DNA of 64,000 nt from Rhodocyclaceae bacterium (GCA_020248265.1 JADCHX010000019.1:1-64000); one strand, 5' to 3'. Counted from the stretch's first letter, positions 42,402 to 52,638 are shown. Notes: a model not told the origin generated them from the letters alone. Made by a program: numbers and translations.

Positions 42402-45305
42402 TCACTGGCAGGCTTCGCAATCAGGATTGTCGATGGAGCAGAACTTCGCGTCGGTGGCCGGCAGCGGATCGGCGGACGCCGCCATCGCACCGCCCGCCGC
42501 GCCGCCGTTCACCGCGACCGCATTGAGCTGGCCGGCCTTGATCGTGGACTTCTCGGCGGACGTGGCACCGATCGTGCGCAGGTAGTAGGTGGTCTTCAGG
42601 CCGCGCAGCCACGCCAGCTTGTAAGTGTCGTCGAGCCGCTTGCCCGACGCGCCGGCCATGTAGATGTTCAGCGACTGCGACTGGTCGATCCACTTCTGGC
42701 GCCGGGCCGCGGCCTCGACCAGCCAGGACGGATCGACCTCGAACGCGGTCGCATACAGGCTGCGCACTTCGGCCGGGATGCGGTCGATCTTCGCCAGGCT
42801 GCCATCGAAGTACTTGAGGTCGGAGATCATCACCTCGTCCCACATGCCGAGCTTCTTCAGGTCGCGCACGAGGTACTCGTTGACCACGGTGAACTCGCCC
42901 GACAGGTTCGACTTCACATACAGGTTCTGGAAGGTCGGCTCGATGCACTGTGACACGCCGGTGATGTTGGCGATGGTGGCGGTCGGAGCGATCGCCATCG
43001 TGTTCGAGTTGCGCATGCCGTGGCGCGCTATCCGCGCGCGCAGCGCGTCCCAGTCCAGGGTAGCCGACTCGTCGCACTCGACGAAACCGCCCCGCTCCTC
43101 GCGCAGCAGGCGGATCGTGTCGATCGGCAGGATGCCGCGGTCCCAGAGGGAGCCCTTGAACGTCGCGTAACGGCCCCGCTCGGCGGCGAGCTCGGTCGAT
43201 GCCCAGATCGCGTAGTACGAAATGGCCTCCATCGAGCGATCGGCGAATTCGACCGCTTCCTGCGACGCGGTCGGGATGCGCAGTTCGTGCAGGCAGTCCT
43301 GGAAGCCCATCAGGCCGATGCCGACCGGACGATGCTTCATGTTCGAATTGCGCGCCTTGTTGACCGCGTAGTAGTTCAGGTCGATCACGTTGTCGAGCAT
43401 GCGCATCGCGACGTTGATCGTACGCTGCAGCTTCTCGTGGTCGATGACCTCCTTGCCGCCGTCGAGCTTGAGGTGCGCTTTCAGGTTCACCGAACCCAGG
43501 TTGCACACCGCGGTCTCTGCATCGCTCGTGTTCAGCGTGATCTCGGTGCAGAGGTTGGAGCTGTGCACCACGCCGACATGCTGCTGCGGCGAACGGATGT
43601 TGCACGGATCCTTGAAGGTGATCCAGGGATGTCCCGTCTCGAACAGCATCGAGAGCATCTTCCGCCACAGTTGCAGCGCCGGGATCTTCTTGAACAGCCG
43701 GATCTCGCCGGCGGCCGCCTTGTCTTCATAGCGAAGGTAGGCTTTCTCGAACGCTGCGCCGAACTTGTCATGCAGGTCGGGCACGTCGGCCGGCGAGAAC
43801 AGCGTCCACTCGCCAGCATTCATCACCCGCTTCATGAACAGGTCGGGAATCCAGTTCGCCGTATTCATGTCGTGCGTCCGGCGACGGTCATCGCCGGTGT
43901 TCTTGCGCAGTTCGAGGAACTCTTCGATGTCCAGGTGCCAGGTCTCGAGGTAGGAACACACCGCGCCCTTGCGCTTGCCGCCCTGGTTCACCGCGACGGC
44001 GGTGTCGTTGACTACCTTGAGAAACGGGACCACGCCCTGGCTCTTGCCGTTGGTGCCCTTGATGTGCGAGCCCAGGGCGCGCACCGGCGTCCAGTCGTTG
44101 CCGAGACCGCCGGCGAACTTCTGGAGCATCGCGTTCTCCTTGATGGCCTCGTAGATGCCATCGAGGTTGTCGGCGACGGTCGTCAGGTAGCAGGACGACA
44201 TCTGACTGTGCCGGGTACCCGAGTTGAACAGCGTGGGCGTCGAACTCATGTAGTCGAAAGACGACAGCACGTTGTAGAACTCGATCGCCCGCGCCTCGCG
44301 GTCGATCTCGCCCAGCGCGAGCCCCATCGCGACGCGCATGAAGAACGTCTGCGGCATCTCGATCCGCCGTTCGTCGATGTGCAGGAAGTACCGGTCGTAC
44401 AGGATCTGCAGCCCGAGGTAGTCGAACTTCAGGTCGTTGTCGGCGATCAGCGCGCGACCGAGGCGCTCGAGGTCGTACTGACCGAGGCGCTCGTCGAGCA
44501 GTTGTGCCGCGACCCCTTCGCGGATCAGGCGCGGAAAGGCCAGCGCGTAGCCCTCCTTCATCTGCGCATGGGTCTTCTCCTCGCCCAGTGTCTCGATGCG
44601 CAGATCGTTCAGCAGCAGGCGCGCGGTGACATAGCTGTACCCGGGTTCCTGCTCGATCAGCGCGCGGGCCGAAAGCACCGCCGACTTGCGTACTTCGCCG
44701 ATCGGCACGCCGTCGTACAGGTCGCGCAGGGTCGCGTCCATGATCGTGCCGGCGTTCGTCTCGGGCAGCCCCTGGCAGGCCTCCTCGATCAGGCCCTTCA
44801 GCCATGCGAAATCGAGCGGTACGAGTTCGCCGTCGACCTTCACCCGGATCGGTGCAGCGGCTGCCGGCGCGCCGGCAGCCGGTTGCGCCTTGCGCAGTTC
44901 CGCACGGGTGCGCGCGCGCTCTTCGCGGTAAAGGACGTACGAGCGTGCCACCTCGTGCAGGCCCGACCGCATCAGCGACAGTTCGACCTGGTCCTGAATG
45001 TCCTCGATATGAAAGGTGCCCCCGTGGGGCTGGCGCCGCAGCAATGCGTTGATTGCCATGTTCGTCAGCTGAGCGACCTGCTCGCGCACGCGTGCCGAAC
45101 CTGCTGCCTGCGAACCGTCGACAGCCAGGAATGCCTTGGTCATCGCGATGGCGATCTTGCCGGGCTCGAAGCCGACGACGGCCCCGTTGCGGCGGATGAC
45201 CTTGTACTGCGCGTAGCGTGCATCGGCCGGTGCGAGCGCCGCCTCGGTGACGGATACCGGCATCGCCGGCGTGGCCTGAGGCGGAAGTTCGCTCGCTGTC
45301 TGCAT
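42402..45305 (-). CDS. nrdA: Ribonucleoside-diphosphate reductase class I, alpha subunit
   Basis: 967 residues, longer than E. coli NrdA (761). An N-terminal ATP-cone ([22 protein letters not shown], about 35-125) is followed by a second cone-like stretch ([18 protein letters not shown], about 160-240), then the ten-stranded barrel. Catalytic cysteines lie in [25 protein letters not shown]. The C-terminus DNPDCEACQ supplies the reductant Cys pair. It reduces NDPs to dNDPs. ATG 45305 follows a leader of about 145 bases that contains NrdR-like boxes. Confidence 0.96.
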   Translation of the reverse strand: MQTASELPPQATPAMPVSVTEAALAPADARYAQYKVIRRNGAVVGFEPGKIAIAMTKAFLAVDGSQAAGSARVREQVAQLTNMAINALLRRQPHGGTFHIEDIQDQVELSLMRSGLHEVARSYVLYREERARTRAELRKAQPAAGAPAAAAPIRVKVDGELVPLDFAWLKGLIEEACQGLPETNAGTIMDATLRDLYDGVPIGEVRKSAVLSARALIEQEPGYSYVTARLLLNDLRIETLGEEKTHAQMKEGYALAFPRLIREGVAAQLLDERLGQYDLERLGRALIADNDLKFDYLGLQILYDRYFLHIDERRIEMPQTFFMRVAMGLALGEIDREARAIEFYNVLSSFDYMSSTPTLFNSGTRHSQMSSCYLTTVADNLDGIYEAIKENAMLQKFAGGLGNDWTPVRALGSHIKGTNGKSQGVVPFLKVVNDTAVAVNQGGKRKGAVCSYLETWHLDIEEFLELRKNTGDDRRRTHDMNTANWIPDLFMKRVMNAGEWTLFSPADVPDLHDKFGAAFEKAYLRYEDKAAAGEIRLFKKIPALQLWRKMLSMLFETGHPWITFKDPCNIRSPQQHVGVVHSSNLCTEITLNTSDAETAVCNLGSVNLKAHLKLDGGKEVIDHEKLQRTINVAMRMLDNVIDLNYYAVNKARNSNMKHRPVGIGLMGFQDCLHELRIPTASQEAVEFADRSMEAISYYAIWASTELAAERGRYATFKGSLWDRGILPIDTIRLLREERGGFVECDESATLDWDALRARIARHGMRNSNTMAIAPTATIANITGVSQCIEPTFQNLYVKSNLSGEFTVVNEYLVRDLKKLGMWDEVMISDLKYFDGSLAKIDRIPAEVRSLYATAFEVDPSWLVEAAARRQKWIDQSQSLNIYMAGASGKRLDDTYKLAWLRGLKTTYYLRTIGATSAEKSTIKAGQLNAVAVNGGAAGGAMAASADPLPATDAKFCSIDNPDCEACQ

Positions 45306-45421
45306 TGCTTGTCTCCAGTTCGATACATCAAAAGAACGGCGGTGCGCCGATGGGCTGGCGGGGATGGCACCGCCCGCCAGGCTCCACACCGTGGACCGCC
45401 GTTGCCGCGCAGAGCAGGGCG

Positions 45422-45490
45422 ACCCCACATCTTGTGTGCAAACCCGCCCCGCCTCACTATAGCTACCCTGTCACCCACAACATCTAGTGG
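45422..45490 (-). promoter_or_regulatory. nrdA promoter region with NrdR-like boxes
   Basis: Two 16-base sites match the NrdR consensus (acaCwAtATaTwGtGt) at about 12 of 16 positions: ACCCCACATCTTGTGT at 45422-45437 and CCACAACATCTAGTGG at 45475-45490. Their starts are 53 bases apart, five helical turns. A weaker site (10 of 16) at 45454-45469 is 32 bases from the first, the more usual NrdR spacing. A minus-strand TATAGT (45461-45456) is a fair -10. Confidence 0.6.
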
Positions 45491-45623
45491 ATGTACGTTG
45501 TTCTGTCTCTAATTCTAGGGGTTTCGACCGGATCGTCAAGCAAGTGACGGTGATTTTTTTCTCGTGCCGCAGCCTGCCCCGGCTTGCCAGCACCGATGCC
45601 GTGCTGCAGCAAACCCCGGGCAG

Positions 45624-46517
45624 TCAGCAACCGGCGGCGATTCGCACCGTTTGCAGGTGGATGTCGACTGTCTCGTCGATGTCGCGCGCATAGCCACCGG
45701 CCATGCAGGCAGCGATGGGCAGGCCTGCTCGCGCGCAACGGCCGAACACCAGGCGGTCTCGCGTGGCAAGGCCCTCGCGCGACAGCGACAGGCGCCCCAG
45801 CCGGTCGCCCGCGTAGGGGTCGGCTCCGGCCAGGAAGATCGCCAGCCCCGCGCGTGCCGCGGCAAACGCGTGGTCGAGGCCGCGATCCAGGCGCTCGAGG
45901 TATTCGGCATCATCGGTGCCGTCGTCGAGTTCGATGTCGAGGTCGCTCGATTGCTTGACGAAGGGGTAGTTGTTCCGGCCGTGGATGGAAAAGGTGAATA
46001 CCGACGCATCCCCTGCCAGGATGGACGCCGTGCCGTCCCCCTGGTGCACGTCGCAGTCGATGACGAGCACCTGTCGTGCATGGCGTGCGGCCTGCATCGC
46101 CGCCGCGGCGATGGCGGCATCGTTGAACACGCAGTATCCGGCGCCGCGGTCGCGAAAGGCGTGGTGCGTGCCGCCGGCCAGGTTGACGGCCGTGCCGTCG
46201 GCGAGCGCGGCGCGGCAGGCGGCGATCGTTGCACCGGCGGAACGACGCGAGCGCTCGACCATCTCCGGCGACCACGGGAAACCGATGTCCCGCTGCTGCC
46301 GCGCCGTCAGCGTACCGGTCGCCACCGCCTGCAGCCAGGCGGCATCGTGCGCCCGCAGGATCTCCTCGTCGCTGGCGGCAGGCGCCAGTTCAAGCCGGAC
46401 GGCGTCCGGCGGCAGTTCGGCGCTGACCCGCGCCCGCAGCCGGGCATACTTCTCCATCGGGAATCGGTGTCCCGGCGGCAGCGGCAGCACGAAGCTGTCG
46501 CTGTAATACGCGCGCAC
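45624..46517 (-). CDS. Histone deacetylase/acetoin-utilisation (AcuC) family deacetylase
   Basis: 297 residues from GTG 46517. Zinc-hydrolase signature residues: NLAGGTHHAFRDRGAGYCVFND (tandem His), DCDVHQGDGT (Asp and His ligands) and LAGADPYAGD (third ligand Asp). HRFPMEKYARLR near the start is typical of the bacterial group. It deacetylates small molecules or protein lysines; true substrate unknown. The histone-like gene 4.5 kb away is not a reason to link them. Five bases after ampD, so probably cotranscribed. Confidence 0.9.
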   Translation of the reverse strand: MRAYYSDSFVLPLPPGHRFPMEKYARLRARVSAELPPDAVRLELAPAASDEEILRAHDAAWLQAVATGTLTARQQRDIGFPWSPEMVERSRRSAGATIAACRAALADGTAVNLAGGTHHAFRDRGAGYCVFNDAAIAAAAMQAARHARQVLVIDCDVHQGDGTASILAGDASVFTFSIHGRNNYPFVKQSSDLDIELDDGTDDAEYLERLDRGLDHAFAAARAGLAIFLAGADPYAGDRLGRLSLSREGLATRDRLVFGRCARAGLPIAACMAGGYARDIDETVDIHLQTVRIAAGC

Positions 46518-46522
46518 GTGCG

Positions 46523-47074
46523 TCAGCCCGCCATCGCAGCGTGCAGGCGCTGCCAGTCGAAGTACGGGCCCGGATCGGTCTTCCGGCCGGGGGCAATGTC
46601 GCTGTGGCCGGCAACATCGCCGAGCGGATACCGCATGCGCAGCGTCCGCACCAGACGCCCGAGTACGTCGTACTGTGCGGGTTCGAAAGGGTCCTCGTCG
46701 CTGCCTTCGAGTTCGACACCGATCGAGTAGTCGTTGCACCGGGCACGTCCCTGGAAGCTCGACACGCCAGCGTGCCAGGCGCGCTTGCCGCACGCAACGA
46801 ACTGGATCAGTTCGCCGTCTCGTCGCACCAGGAAATGGGCGGACACGCGCAGGCCGCGCAAGGGTCCGAAATACGGATGCGCATCGGAGTCAAGCCGGTT
46901 CAGGAACAGGTCGACGATCGCGTCGCCGCCGTAGACCCGCGGCGGCAGGCTGATGTTGTGCACCACCAGCAGGTCCAGCGTCGTACCCCGAGGACGGGCG
47001 TCAAAATTGGGCGAAGGCACCTGGCGCGCGGCGCGCACCCGCCCGGCGCGGTCGATCGCGGCTGGCGCTGTCAC
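46523..47074 (-). CDS. ampD: 1,6-anhydro-N-acetylmuramyl-L-alanine amidase AmpD
   Basis: 183 residues from GTG 47074. Amidase_2 fold with zinc ligands His in VVHNISLPP, His in AGHSDIAPGRKTDPGPYFDW, and the Asp of KTDPG. AWHAGVSSFQGR and NDYSIGVELEG are family motifs. It cleaves the stem peptide from anhydro-muropeptides in the cytoplasm during cell-wall recycling. No signal peptide, as expected. Placed 19 bases after pilR, a common betaproteobacterial arrangement. Confidence 0.95.
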   Translation of the reverse strand: MTAPAAIDRAGRVRAARQVPSPNFDARPRGTTLDLLVVHNISLPPRVYGGDAIVDLFLNRLDSDAHPYFGPLRGLRVSAHFLVRRDGELIQFVACGKRAWHAGVSSFQGRARCNDYSIGVELEGSDEDPFEPAQYDVLGRLVRTLRMRYPLGDVAGHSDIAPGRKTDPGPYFDWQRLHAAMAG

Positions 47075-47093
47075 CCTTGTCCTGCGCTCGCCG

Positions 47094-48452
47094 TCATTCG
47101 ATGCCAAGCCGCTCCATCCGATAGCGAAGCTGGCGGAACGAGATGCCGAGGATCCTGGCCGCCGCCGTCCGGTTGTAGCGGGTCTTCTCGAGGGCTTCCA
47201 GGATCGCCTGCCTCTCGAGGGTGGCAAGGTAGTCTTCCAGTGGCAGGCCGCGGATGTCGGCAACATCGACCGCCACGGGCTTCAGCTGCAGATCGTCGCG
47301 GGTGATCTCGCTGCCCGAGCACAGGGCGAGCGCCCGCTCGAGGACGTTCTCGAGTTCACGCACGTTTCCAGGGAATGGATAGTCCTCGAGCGCGCGCAGC
47401 GCCGCACCCGACAGTGTCGGGGCGCGGGTGCCATCCTGCGCGCCGCGCCGCCGGAGGAACTCCCCGGCCAGCAGGCCGATGTCCTCCTGCATGTCGCGCA
47501 GCGCGGGCATCTTCAGTTCGATCACGTTCAGCCGGTAGAACAGATCCTGCCGGAAGCGCCCGGCCTTCACTTCCTCGGAGAGATCCTTGTGCGTGGCCGA
47601 GATCACCCGGACATCGACCGGATCTTCCTGCGGCGAGCCGACCTTGCGCACGCGCTTTTCCTGGATCGCGCGCAGCAGCTTGACCTGCATCAGCAACGGC
47701 AGCTCGGCCACTTCGTCGAGGAACAGCGTACCGCCATCCGCGGCCTGGAAGAATCCGCCGCGTTCGCTGTCGGCGCCCGTGAACGCGCCCTTTCGATAGC
47801 CGAAGAACTCGCTCTCGACCAGGTTCTCCGGGAGCGCACCACAGTTGACCGGCACGAACGGACGCTCATGGCGCACGCTCTTCTGGTGGATCAGCTTGGC
47901 CGCGAGTTCCTTGCCGCAACCGGACTCCCCCGAGATGTGGATCGGCGCCTGGCTGCGCGCGAGGCGATCGATCATCTGCCGCGCCTGGCGCATCGAGGCG
48001 CTCTCGCCAAGCAGCGCATGCGCGACGGGCGCGCCAATGACCGACGCGCCAATGACCGGCGCGCCACCGGCCACCGCATCCTTGTCTTCGGAAAGTTTCA
48101 GCGCCGACTTGACCAGCGCCCGCAGCTGATTCACCTGCACTGGCTTGGGCAGGTAGTCGAAGGCACCGGCCTTGAGCGAGGCCACGGCGTTCTCGGCGCT
48201 GCCGAAGGCGGTGATCACTGCCACCGGCATCTGCGGCCAGAAGCGCGAGGTGTACTCGAGCAGCGCAAGCCCGTCGCCGTCGGGCAGCCGCATGTCGGTA
48301 AGGCAAAGGTCGTAATGATGCTTCTGCAGCAACCGGCGCGCCTCGAATTCACTCTCGGCCGAGTCGGTGGCGAGGCCCATCCGGTTGAGCGTGAGGCTCA
48401 GCAGTTCGCGGATGTCGGCCTCATCATCGACGATCAGGGCGCGCGCGTTCAT
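47094..48452 (-). CDS. pilR: Sigma-54-dependent response regulator PilR
   Basis: 452 residues. Receiver domain 1-120 (ALIVDDEAD; phospho-Asp in [13 protein letters not shown]). The linker near 129-141 contains a VIGA repeat. AAA+ domain: Walker A GESGCGKE (about 176), sigma-54 contact loop GAFTGA (about 221) and Walker [11 protein letters not shown]-terminal Fis-type helix-turn-helix ([23 protein letters not shown]). It activates pilA transcription with RNA polymerase sigma-54 in known systems. ATG 48452 gives a normal receiver start; an ATG nine codons upstream (48479) is possible. Confidence 0.93.
   Translation of the reverse strand: MNARALIVDDEADIRELLSLTLNRMGLATDSAESEFEARRLLQKHHYDLCLTDMRLPDGDGLALLEYTSRFWPQMPVAVITAFGSAENAVASLKAGAFDYLPKPVQVNQLRALVKSALKLSEDKDAVAGGAPVIGASVIGAPVAHALLGESASMRQARQMIDRLARSQAPIHISGESGCGKELAAKLIHQKSVRHERPFVPVNCGALPENLVESEFFGYRKGAFTGADSERGGFFQAADGGTLFLDEVAELPLLMQVKLLRAIQEKRVRKVGSPQEDPVDVRVISATHKDLSEEVKAGRFRQDLFYRLNVIELKMPALRDMQEDIGLLAGEFLRRRGAQDGTRAPTLSGAALRALEDYPFPGNVRELENVLERALALCSGSEITRDDLQLKPVAVDVADIRGLPLEDYLATLERQAILEALEKTRYNRTAAARILGISFRQLRYRMERLGIE
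48031..48065. repeat. 15-bp tandem repeat inside pilR
   Basis: The unit gcgccaatgaccgac at 48031-48045 is repeated at 48046-48060 with one change, and gcgcc starts a third copy. It encodes [14 protein letters not shown] in the linker between receiver and AAA+ domains. Being a multiple of three, copy-number change would lengthen the linker without a frameshift. Confidence 0.85.
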
Positions 48453-48521
48453 CGGTGCCGGTTCGTCCGCGCCAGGCATTCGTGCTGCCCTGCCGGATAT
48501 ACGGAATCCACGGAATGGACT

Positions 48522-50144
48522 TCATGCATGATTCGACTCTGAGGCAGCCTGGCATTGCAGGGTGAACCGGGTCGGTAGCGGCCCGGCAGCGAACTCGAGC
48601 GTACCGCCATTGGCATCGGCCAATTCGCGCGCCAAGTATAGACCGAGCCCGGTGCCGCTACTGGCCGTGGTGAAGAACGGTTCGAACATGTGCTGCTGCA
48701 CGGCCGGCGGGATGCCCGGGCCATCGTCGAGCACGTCGATGAACACGCTCGCCGGCCCGGCGCAGCGCACCGCTATGCGGATGCTGCCGGCCGACTGGCT
48801 GCCGTGGCGCAGCGCATTGCGGCAGAGGTTCCACATCACCTGATTCAGGTGGCTGCGATCGAACTGCACGCCGAGCGGTCCTTCGGCCTCGACCACCAGC
48901 ACCGACCGATCGATGCGTTCGTTGTCGCAGAACTCGATCGCGAAGGTGCCGAGGTAGCTGCCCAACTCGACGCTCTCGCGATGAACGCGGTCGCGCCGGT
49001 TCAGCTTCAGCACCTCCTGCACCATGCCGTCGATCCGGTGCGTGTTGTCATGGATGATCTGCAACAGGCGCGCATCGGTGGCGCTGGCCGACTCCGCTTC
49101 CTGCAGCAATTCGGTCGCATGGTTGATCGCCGAGAGCGGGTTGCGGATCTCGTGCGCGATGTTCGCGGTAAGCCTGCCCAGGGCCGCCAGCTTCAGCTGT
49201 TGCGCTTCGGCCTGAATGCGCGACAGATCCTCCAGGAACAGTACCGACCGCCCGACCGCGCCGCCGCCGACCGGAACCACGCGCAGGCCGACTTCGCGCA
49301 GGGCGGGCTTGCCGGGCTGCGGCAGCCGCAGCGCCTTCGCCAGCGGCACCCGATCGTGCTGCCAGCGCGCATGGGCCTCGGCCACCTGCGGCGAATACTC
49401 GCTCAGCGTGGCATGGCGTTCCGGCAGGCCGCGCCCGCCGAGCAGTTCGACCGCCCGGCTGTTGATCTGGCGGATGATCCCTCGCTCGTCGACCACCACT
49501 ACGCCGTCCTGCATGTCCTGGATGATCAGCTTGTTGACCTCGGCCAGGTTCGCGAGATCGACGCCCCGCTGCGCCGCCAGGCGCTCGCTCGCGACTGCGT
49601 AACCCGCCAGGGAGCGTGCCAGGAACGCAGTGGCGAAGTAGCAGATGCTGAGCAGCCCGGCCTGCACGAACTGCGCGGGCCGGTCCGGATCCGACAGGAC
49701 ACTCCATGCCTGCTCGCCGAGCACGGAGAGCGATCCCACCGCCGCGTAGAACAGCATCATCCGGCCCCGGCTGATCAGCGCAGCGCCCGCCTGCGACGCC
49801 AGCAGCAGCAGCCCCAGCCCGCTGGAGAGGCCGCCGCTTGCGTGCATCGCCAGCACGACGAACAGCGCGTCGGCCACGGCGTGCGTGGTGAGCTGGGTCT
49901 CGAAGTCGGGCTTGCGCGCGAGGATCCCCACGAGGGCACTGGCCGAAAAGACGGCATAGAGGCCCATCGCCCACAGGAACAGTTGCGGCTGGCTGCGCCC
50001 GAACAACTGCTGCTGGTCGAGCAGCCAGATCGCGAGCATCACCACCGGCACCAGGCAGCGGTAGACGTTGAAGTACAGCAGCGACCGCCAGTAGTCGTCG
50101 CGGGAGGCACGACCCGCGCTCGCCACCGCCACGGCGCCCGCCAT
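48522..50144 (-). CDS. pilS: Sensor histidine kinase PilS
   Basis: 540 residues. Six predicted membrane helices in the first 190 (LLYFNVYRCLVPVVMLAIWLL onward), a PAS domain (QDGVVVVDERGIIRQINSRAVELLGG, about 225-320), HisKA with the phospho-accepting His in NIAHEIRNPLSAI (near 333), and HATPase_c with NALRHG, DDGPGIP and GTGLGL boxes. It senses pilin levels in Pseudomonas and phosphorylates PilR. The pilR gene follows after 69 bases. It starts two bases after the PP0621-type gene. Confidence 0.94.
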   Translation of the reverse strand: MAGAVAVASAGRASRDDYWRSLLYFNVYRCLVPVVMLAIWLLDQQQLFGRSQPQLFLWAMGLYAVFSASALVGILARKPDFETQLTTHAVADALFVVLAMHASGGLSSGLGLLLLASQAGAALISRGRMMLFYAAVGSLSVLGEQAWSVLSDPDRPAQFVQAGLLSICYFATAFLARSLAGYAVASERLAAQRGVDLANLAEVNKLIIQDMQDGVVVVDERGIIRQINSRAVELLGGRGLPERHATLSEYSPQVAEAHARWQHDRVPLAKALRLPQPGKPALREVGLRVVPVGGGAVGRSVLFLEDLSRIQAEAQQLKLAALGRLTANIAHEIRNPLSAINHATELLQEAESASATDARLLQIIHDNTHRIDGMVQEVLKLNRRDRVHRESVELGSYLGTFAIEFCDNERIDRSVLVVEAEGPLGVQFDRSHLNQVMWNLCRNALRHGSQSAGSIRIAVRCAGPASVFIDVLDDGPGIPPAVQQHMFEPFFTTASSGTGLGLYLARELADANGGTLEFAAGPLPTRFTLQCQAASESNHA

Positions 50145-50146
50145 GC

Positions 50147-50365
50147 TCAGTGCAACCGCTCGTGTTCCCGGCTGCAGAACCGCGCGCCGCGCGCCTCCAC
50201 GCTCTCAGCCTTGGGCAGGAACACACCGCAGTGCGCGCAACGGACCATATCCTCGACCGGCCGGCCAGTCTGCCGCCGGTCACGACGGGCCGCGGCACGT
50301 GCCTTCCCGGTGACCATCCAGACGATCACCGCGATCACCGCGATCAGCACCAGGTACTTGATCAA
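50147..50365 (-). CDS. PP0621-family membrane-anchored zinc-ribbon protein
   Basis: 72 residues from a TTG at 50365. One N-terminal membrane helix (KYLVLIAVIAVIVWMV), a basic linker (RAAARRDRRQ), then a four-ligand zinc-ribbon-like end (MVRCAHCGVFLP and FCSREHERL). This family typically stands directly before pilS in betaproteobacteria, as here. Function unknown. The start is inferred from the position of the helix; no ATG is available. Confidence 0.8.
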   Translation of the reverse strand: MIKYLVLIAVIAVIVWMVTGKARAAARRDRRQTGRPVEDMVRCAHCGVFLPKAESVEARGARFCSREHERLH

Positions 50366-50387
50366 GGTGGCCCGTTTCGCGGGTGCG

Positions 50388-50927
50388 TCACTGTCCCGGC
50401 GCCTCGGGATCCATGTGCAGTGCTTCCAGGAAGCGCGAGACCATGTTGTAGGCACCTACGGTGGCGGTCAGTTCGACCATCTGGCGCGGGTCGAAGAACC
50501 GTGCAGTCGCGTCGAACACGGCGTCGGGCACGTGGATCTCGCGCGTCATCGAATCGGCATAGGCGATCACCGCCCGCGCACGGTCGTCGAACAGGTCCGC
50601 CGGCGGCAGCGCCAGTGCCGGAAGCGTGCGCAAGGCCTCGAGTTGCGTGTCGGACATGCCTTCCTTGCGCGCGAACGGAAGGTGCGCGGCGAATTCATAA
50701 GGCGCATCGTTGATGACGGCCACGCGCATGATCGCGAGTTCGGTGTACAGCGCCGGAACCAGACACTGCTGCCGGATCGCCGTCAGCAGATGCAACCATC
50801 CCTCCGCCACCGGCGGGCTGTTCATCAGCATCCGGTAGAGATTGAGCATCTTGCCCCCGCGCTGTTCGCGGATACGACGGGCAAGGTCCGGATGGTCTGA
50901 CTCTTCGGCGTAGGCCACACGGGCCAT
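50388..50927 (-). CDS. Carboxymuconolactone decarboxylase-like (AhpD fold) protein
   Basis: 179 residues. ATG 50927 has GAGGT seven bases ahead; an in-frame GTG four codons upstream is less likely. GKMLNLYRMLMNSPPVAEGW and ELAIMRVAVINDAPYEFAAHLPFARKEGMSD match the AhpD-like family. The CxxC redox pair of true AhpD is not visible: the helix reads RVAVINDAPYEFAAH. A peroxidase role is therefore doubtful, and decarboxylase-like or unknown activity is more prudent. Downstream of the tRNA gene on the same strand. Confidence 0.85.
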   Translation of the reverse strand: MARVAYAEESDHPDLARRIREQRGGKMLNLYRMLMNSPPVAEGWLHLLTAIRQQCLVPALYTELAIMRVAVINDAPYEFAAHLPFARKEGMSDTQLEALRTLPALALPPADLFDDRARAVIAYADSMTREIHVPDAVFDATARFFDPRQMVELTATVGAYNMVSRFLEALHMDPEAPGQ

Positions 50928-50953
50928 GGGACACCTCACGGGATCAAGGCGCC

Positions 50954-51030
<77 letters not shown>

Positions 51031-51111
51031 AATTTGCGCAACGACAACAAAACGACAACTGCACTGATCTGACAACCCTGCCGACCCGGGCATCGGTGGC
51101 CGGTTACCCGG

Positions 51112-52074
51112 TCAGACGTCTCGCGCCACAGCAAAGGCGGCGAAGTCTATCAGAGAATCGCGGAACTTCGAATCGGGAAATGAACGAATTGCATCCTGGG
51201 CACACTGTGCCTCGCGCACCGCCTGGTCGCGCGCATAGGCGAGCGACCCGCATTGCTCGAGTGCGGCCAGCACTTCGCCGAACCGCTCGACGGTGCCCTC
51301 CTCGATCACCTCGCGCAACATGACGCGCTGCGCACCAGGTGCGTTGGCGAGTGCATGGATCAGCGGCAGCGTCGACTTGCCTTCGGCGAGGTCGTCGCCG
51401 AGGTTCTTGCCGATCGAAGTCCGGTCACCCGAATAGTCCAGCACGTCGTCGATCAGCTGGAATGCGGTACCGAGGTGCATCCCGTACGCGGCGAGCGCCT
51501 GTTCTCGTGCCGGCGACTGGCGTGCAAGCACCGAGCCGAGCCGGGCGGACGCCTCGAACAGCTTCGCGGTCTTCGACCGCACCACCCGCAGGTATTCGGC
51601 CTCGGTCAGGTCGGCGTTGTGCACGCCGAGCAGTTGCAGCACTTCGCCCTCGGCGATCACGTTCGTTGCGTCGGCCAGCACCTCGAGCACCCGGAGGTCG
51701 CCGATCCCGACCATCATCTGGAAGGCGCGCGAATAGATGAAATCGCCGACCAGTACGCTGGCGGCATTGCCGAAGCTGGCATTGGCGGTCGGCCGCCCGC
51801 GGCGCAGCGACGACTCGTCGACGACGTCGTCATGCAGCAGCGTGGCCGTATGTATGAACTCGACCACCGCCGCGATCTCGAGATGGGCCCGGCCGTGGTA
51901 GCCGGAGGCGCCCGCAGCCAGCACCACAAGCGCCGGTCGCAACCGCTTGCCGCCGCTGGAGACGAGATACTCGGCGACCTGCCGGATCAGCGGCACCTCG
52001 GAGGCCAGCCTGTCGCGGATGATCTGCTCGACCGCGTCGAGGTCGGCCTTGATAAGGGTGCGGAACACTTCCAT
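51112..52074 (-). CDS. ispB: Octaprenyl diphosphate synthase
   Basis: 320 residues, trans-prenyltransferase. SSGGKRLRPALVVL, first Asp-rich motif LLHDDVVDES (about 80), GDFIYSRAFQ, and second Asp-rich motif QLIDDVLDYSG (about 210). It lengthens the side chain of ubiquinone from IPP supplied by the MEP pathway. ATG 52074 matches the family N-terminus; the open frame upstream lacks homology. Divergent from rplU. Confidence 0.95.
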   Translation of the reverse strand: MEVFRTLIKADLDAVEQIIRDRLASEVPLIRQVAEYLVSSGGKRLRPALVVLAAGASGYHGRAHLEIAAVVEFIHTATLLHDDVVDESSLRRGRPTANASFGNAASVLVGDFIYSRAFQMMVGIGDLRVLEVLADATNVIAEGEVLQLLGVHNADLTEAEYLRVVRSKTAKLFEASARLGSVLARQSPAREQALAAYGMHLGTAFQLIDDVLDYSGDRTSIGKNLGDDLAEGKSTLPLIHALANAPGAQRVMLREVIEEGTVERFGEVLAALEQCGSLAYARDQAVREAQCAQDAIRSFPDSKFRDSLIDFAAFAVARDV

Positions 52075-52236
52075 CGGGGCTCGGCGCGGGGCGCGATCGT
52101 GAGCGTCGAATTTCTTCGGCAAGCCCGATAGGATAGCAGGAGCCACTGCGGGCAGGCGTCCAGGCTGCAATGCACGCCGCAGGGATGGCCCGGGAGGCGG
52201 CGCGGCTCGTCTGCACGCCGATCGCCATCCTTTCCT

Positions 52237-52265
52237 TTGACTGCGGCCGATCGCGTGGGTATCAT
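52237..52265 (+). promoter_or_regulatory. Sigma-70 promoter for rplU-rpmA
   Basis: TTGACT at 52237-52242, spacer of exactly 17 bases, TATCAT at 52260-52265. The expected start is near 52272, leaving about 55 bases of leader before rplU. Confidence 0.7.
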
Positions 52266-52326
52266 TGCGGGTTCCGTAGTTTCCGGTGTGCCGGATGCGC
52301 CGGCCAGTCTTCCCAGGAGCGTTCCC

Positions 52327-52638
52327 ATGTATGCGGTCATCCAGACCGGTGGCAAGCAGTACCGCGTTGCCGTCGGCGATCAACTGAACATCGAGAAGCT
52401 GGCGGTTGCCGTCGGCGACGAAATCGCGCTGGACAAGGTCCTGATGGTGTCCGATGGCGAGACACTGTCCGTCGGCAAGCCGCTGCTCGAGAACGCGACG
52501 GTGAAGGCTACCGTGATCGGCGAAGGACGCGGCGACAAGGTCCATATCTTCAAGATGCGTCGGCGCAAGCATTATCGCCGCAGCCAGGGTCATCGCCAGT
52601 CGTACACCATGGTCCGCATCGACACCATCCAGGCCTGA
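52327..52638 (+). CDS. rplU: 50S ribosomal protein L21
   Basis: 103 residues, the exact E. coli length. [14 protein letters not shown] at the start and [23 protein letters not shown] at the end are diagnostic. It binds 23S rRNA domain V. AGGAG lies about six bases before the ATG. First gene of the conserved rplU-rpmA pair. Confidence 0.98.
   Translation: MYAVIQTGGKQYRVAVGDQLNIEKLAVAVGDEIALDKVLMVSDGETLSVGKPLLENATVKATVIGEGRGDKVHIFKMRRRKHYRRSQGHRQSYTMVRIDTIQA

Noticed and set aside
43020-45512. 830-codon plus-strand open frame opposite nrdA
   Set aside because: nrdA is unmistakable on the minus strand; this frame is its mirror.
45624-46517. Functional link between the HDAC-like enzyme and the histone H1-like protein
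   Set aside because: They are 4.5 kb apart in different operons; bacterial HDAC-family enzymes act mostly on small acetylated compounds. Proximity alone is not evidence.
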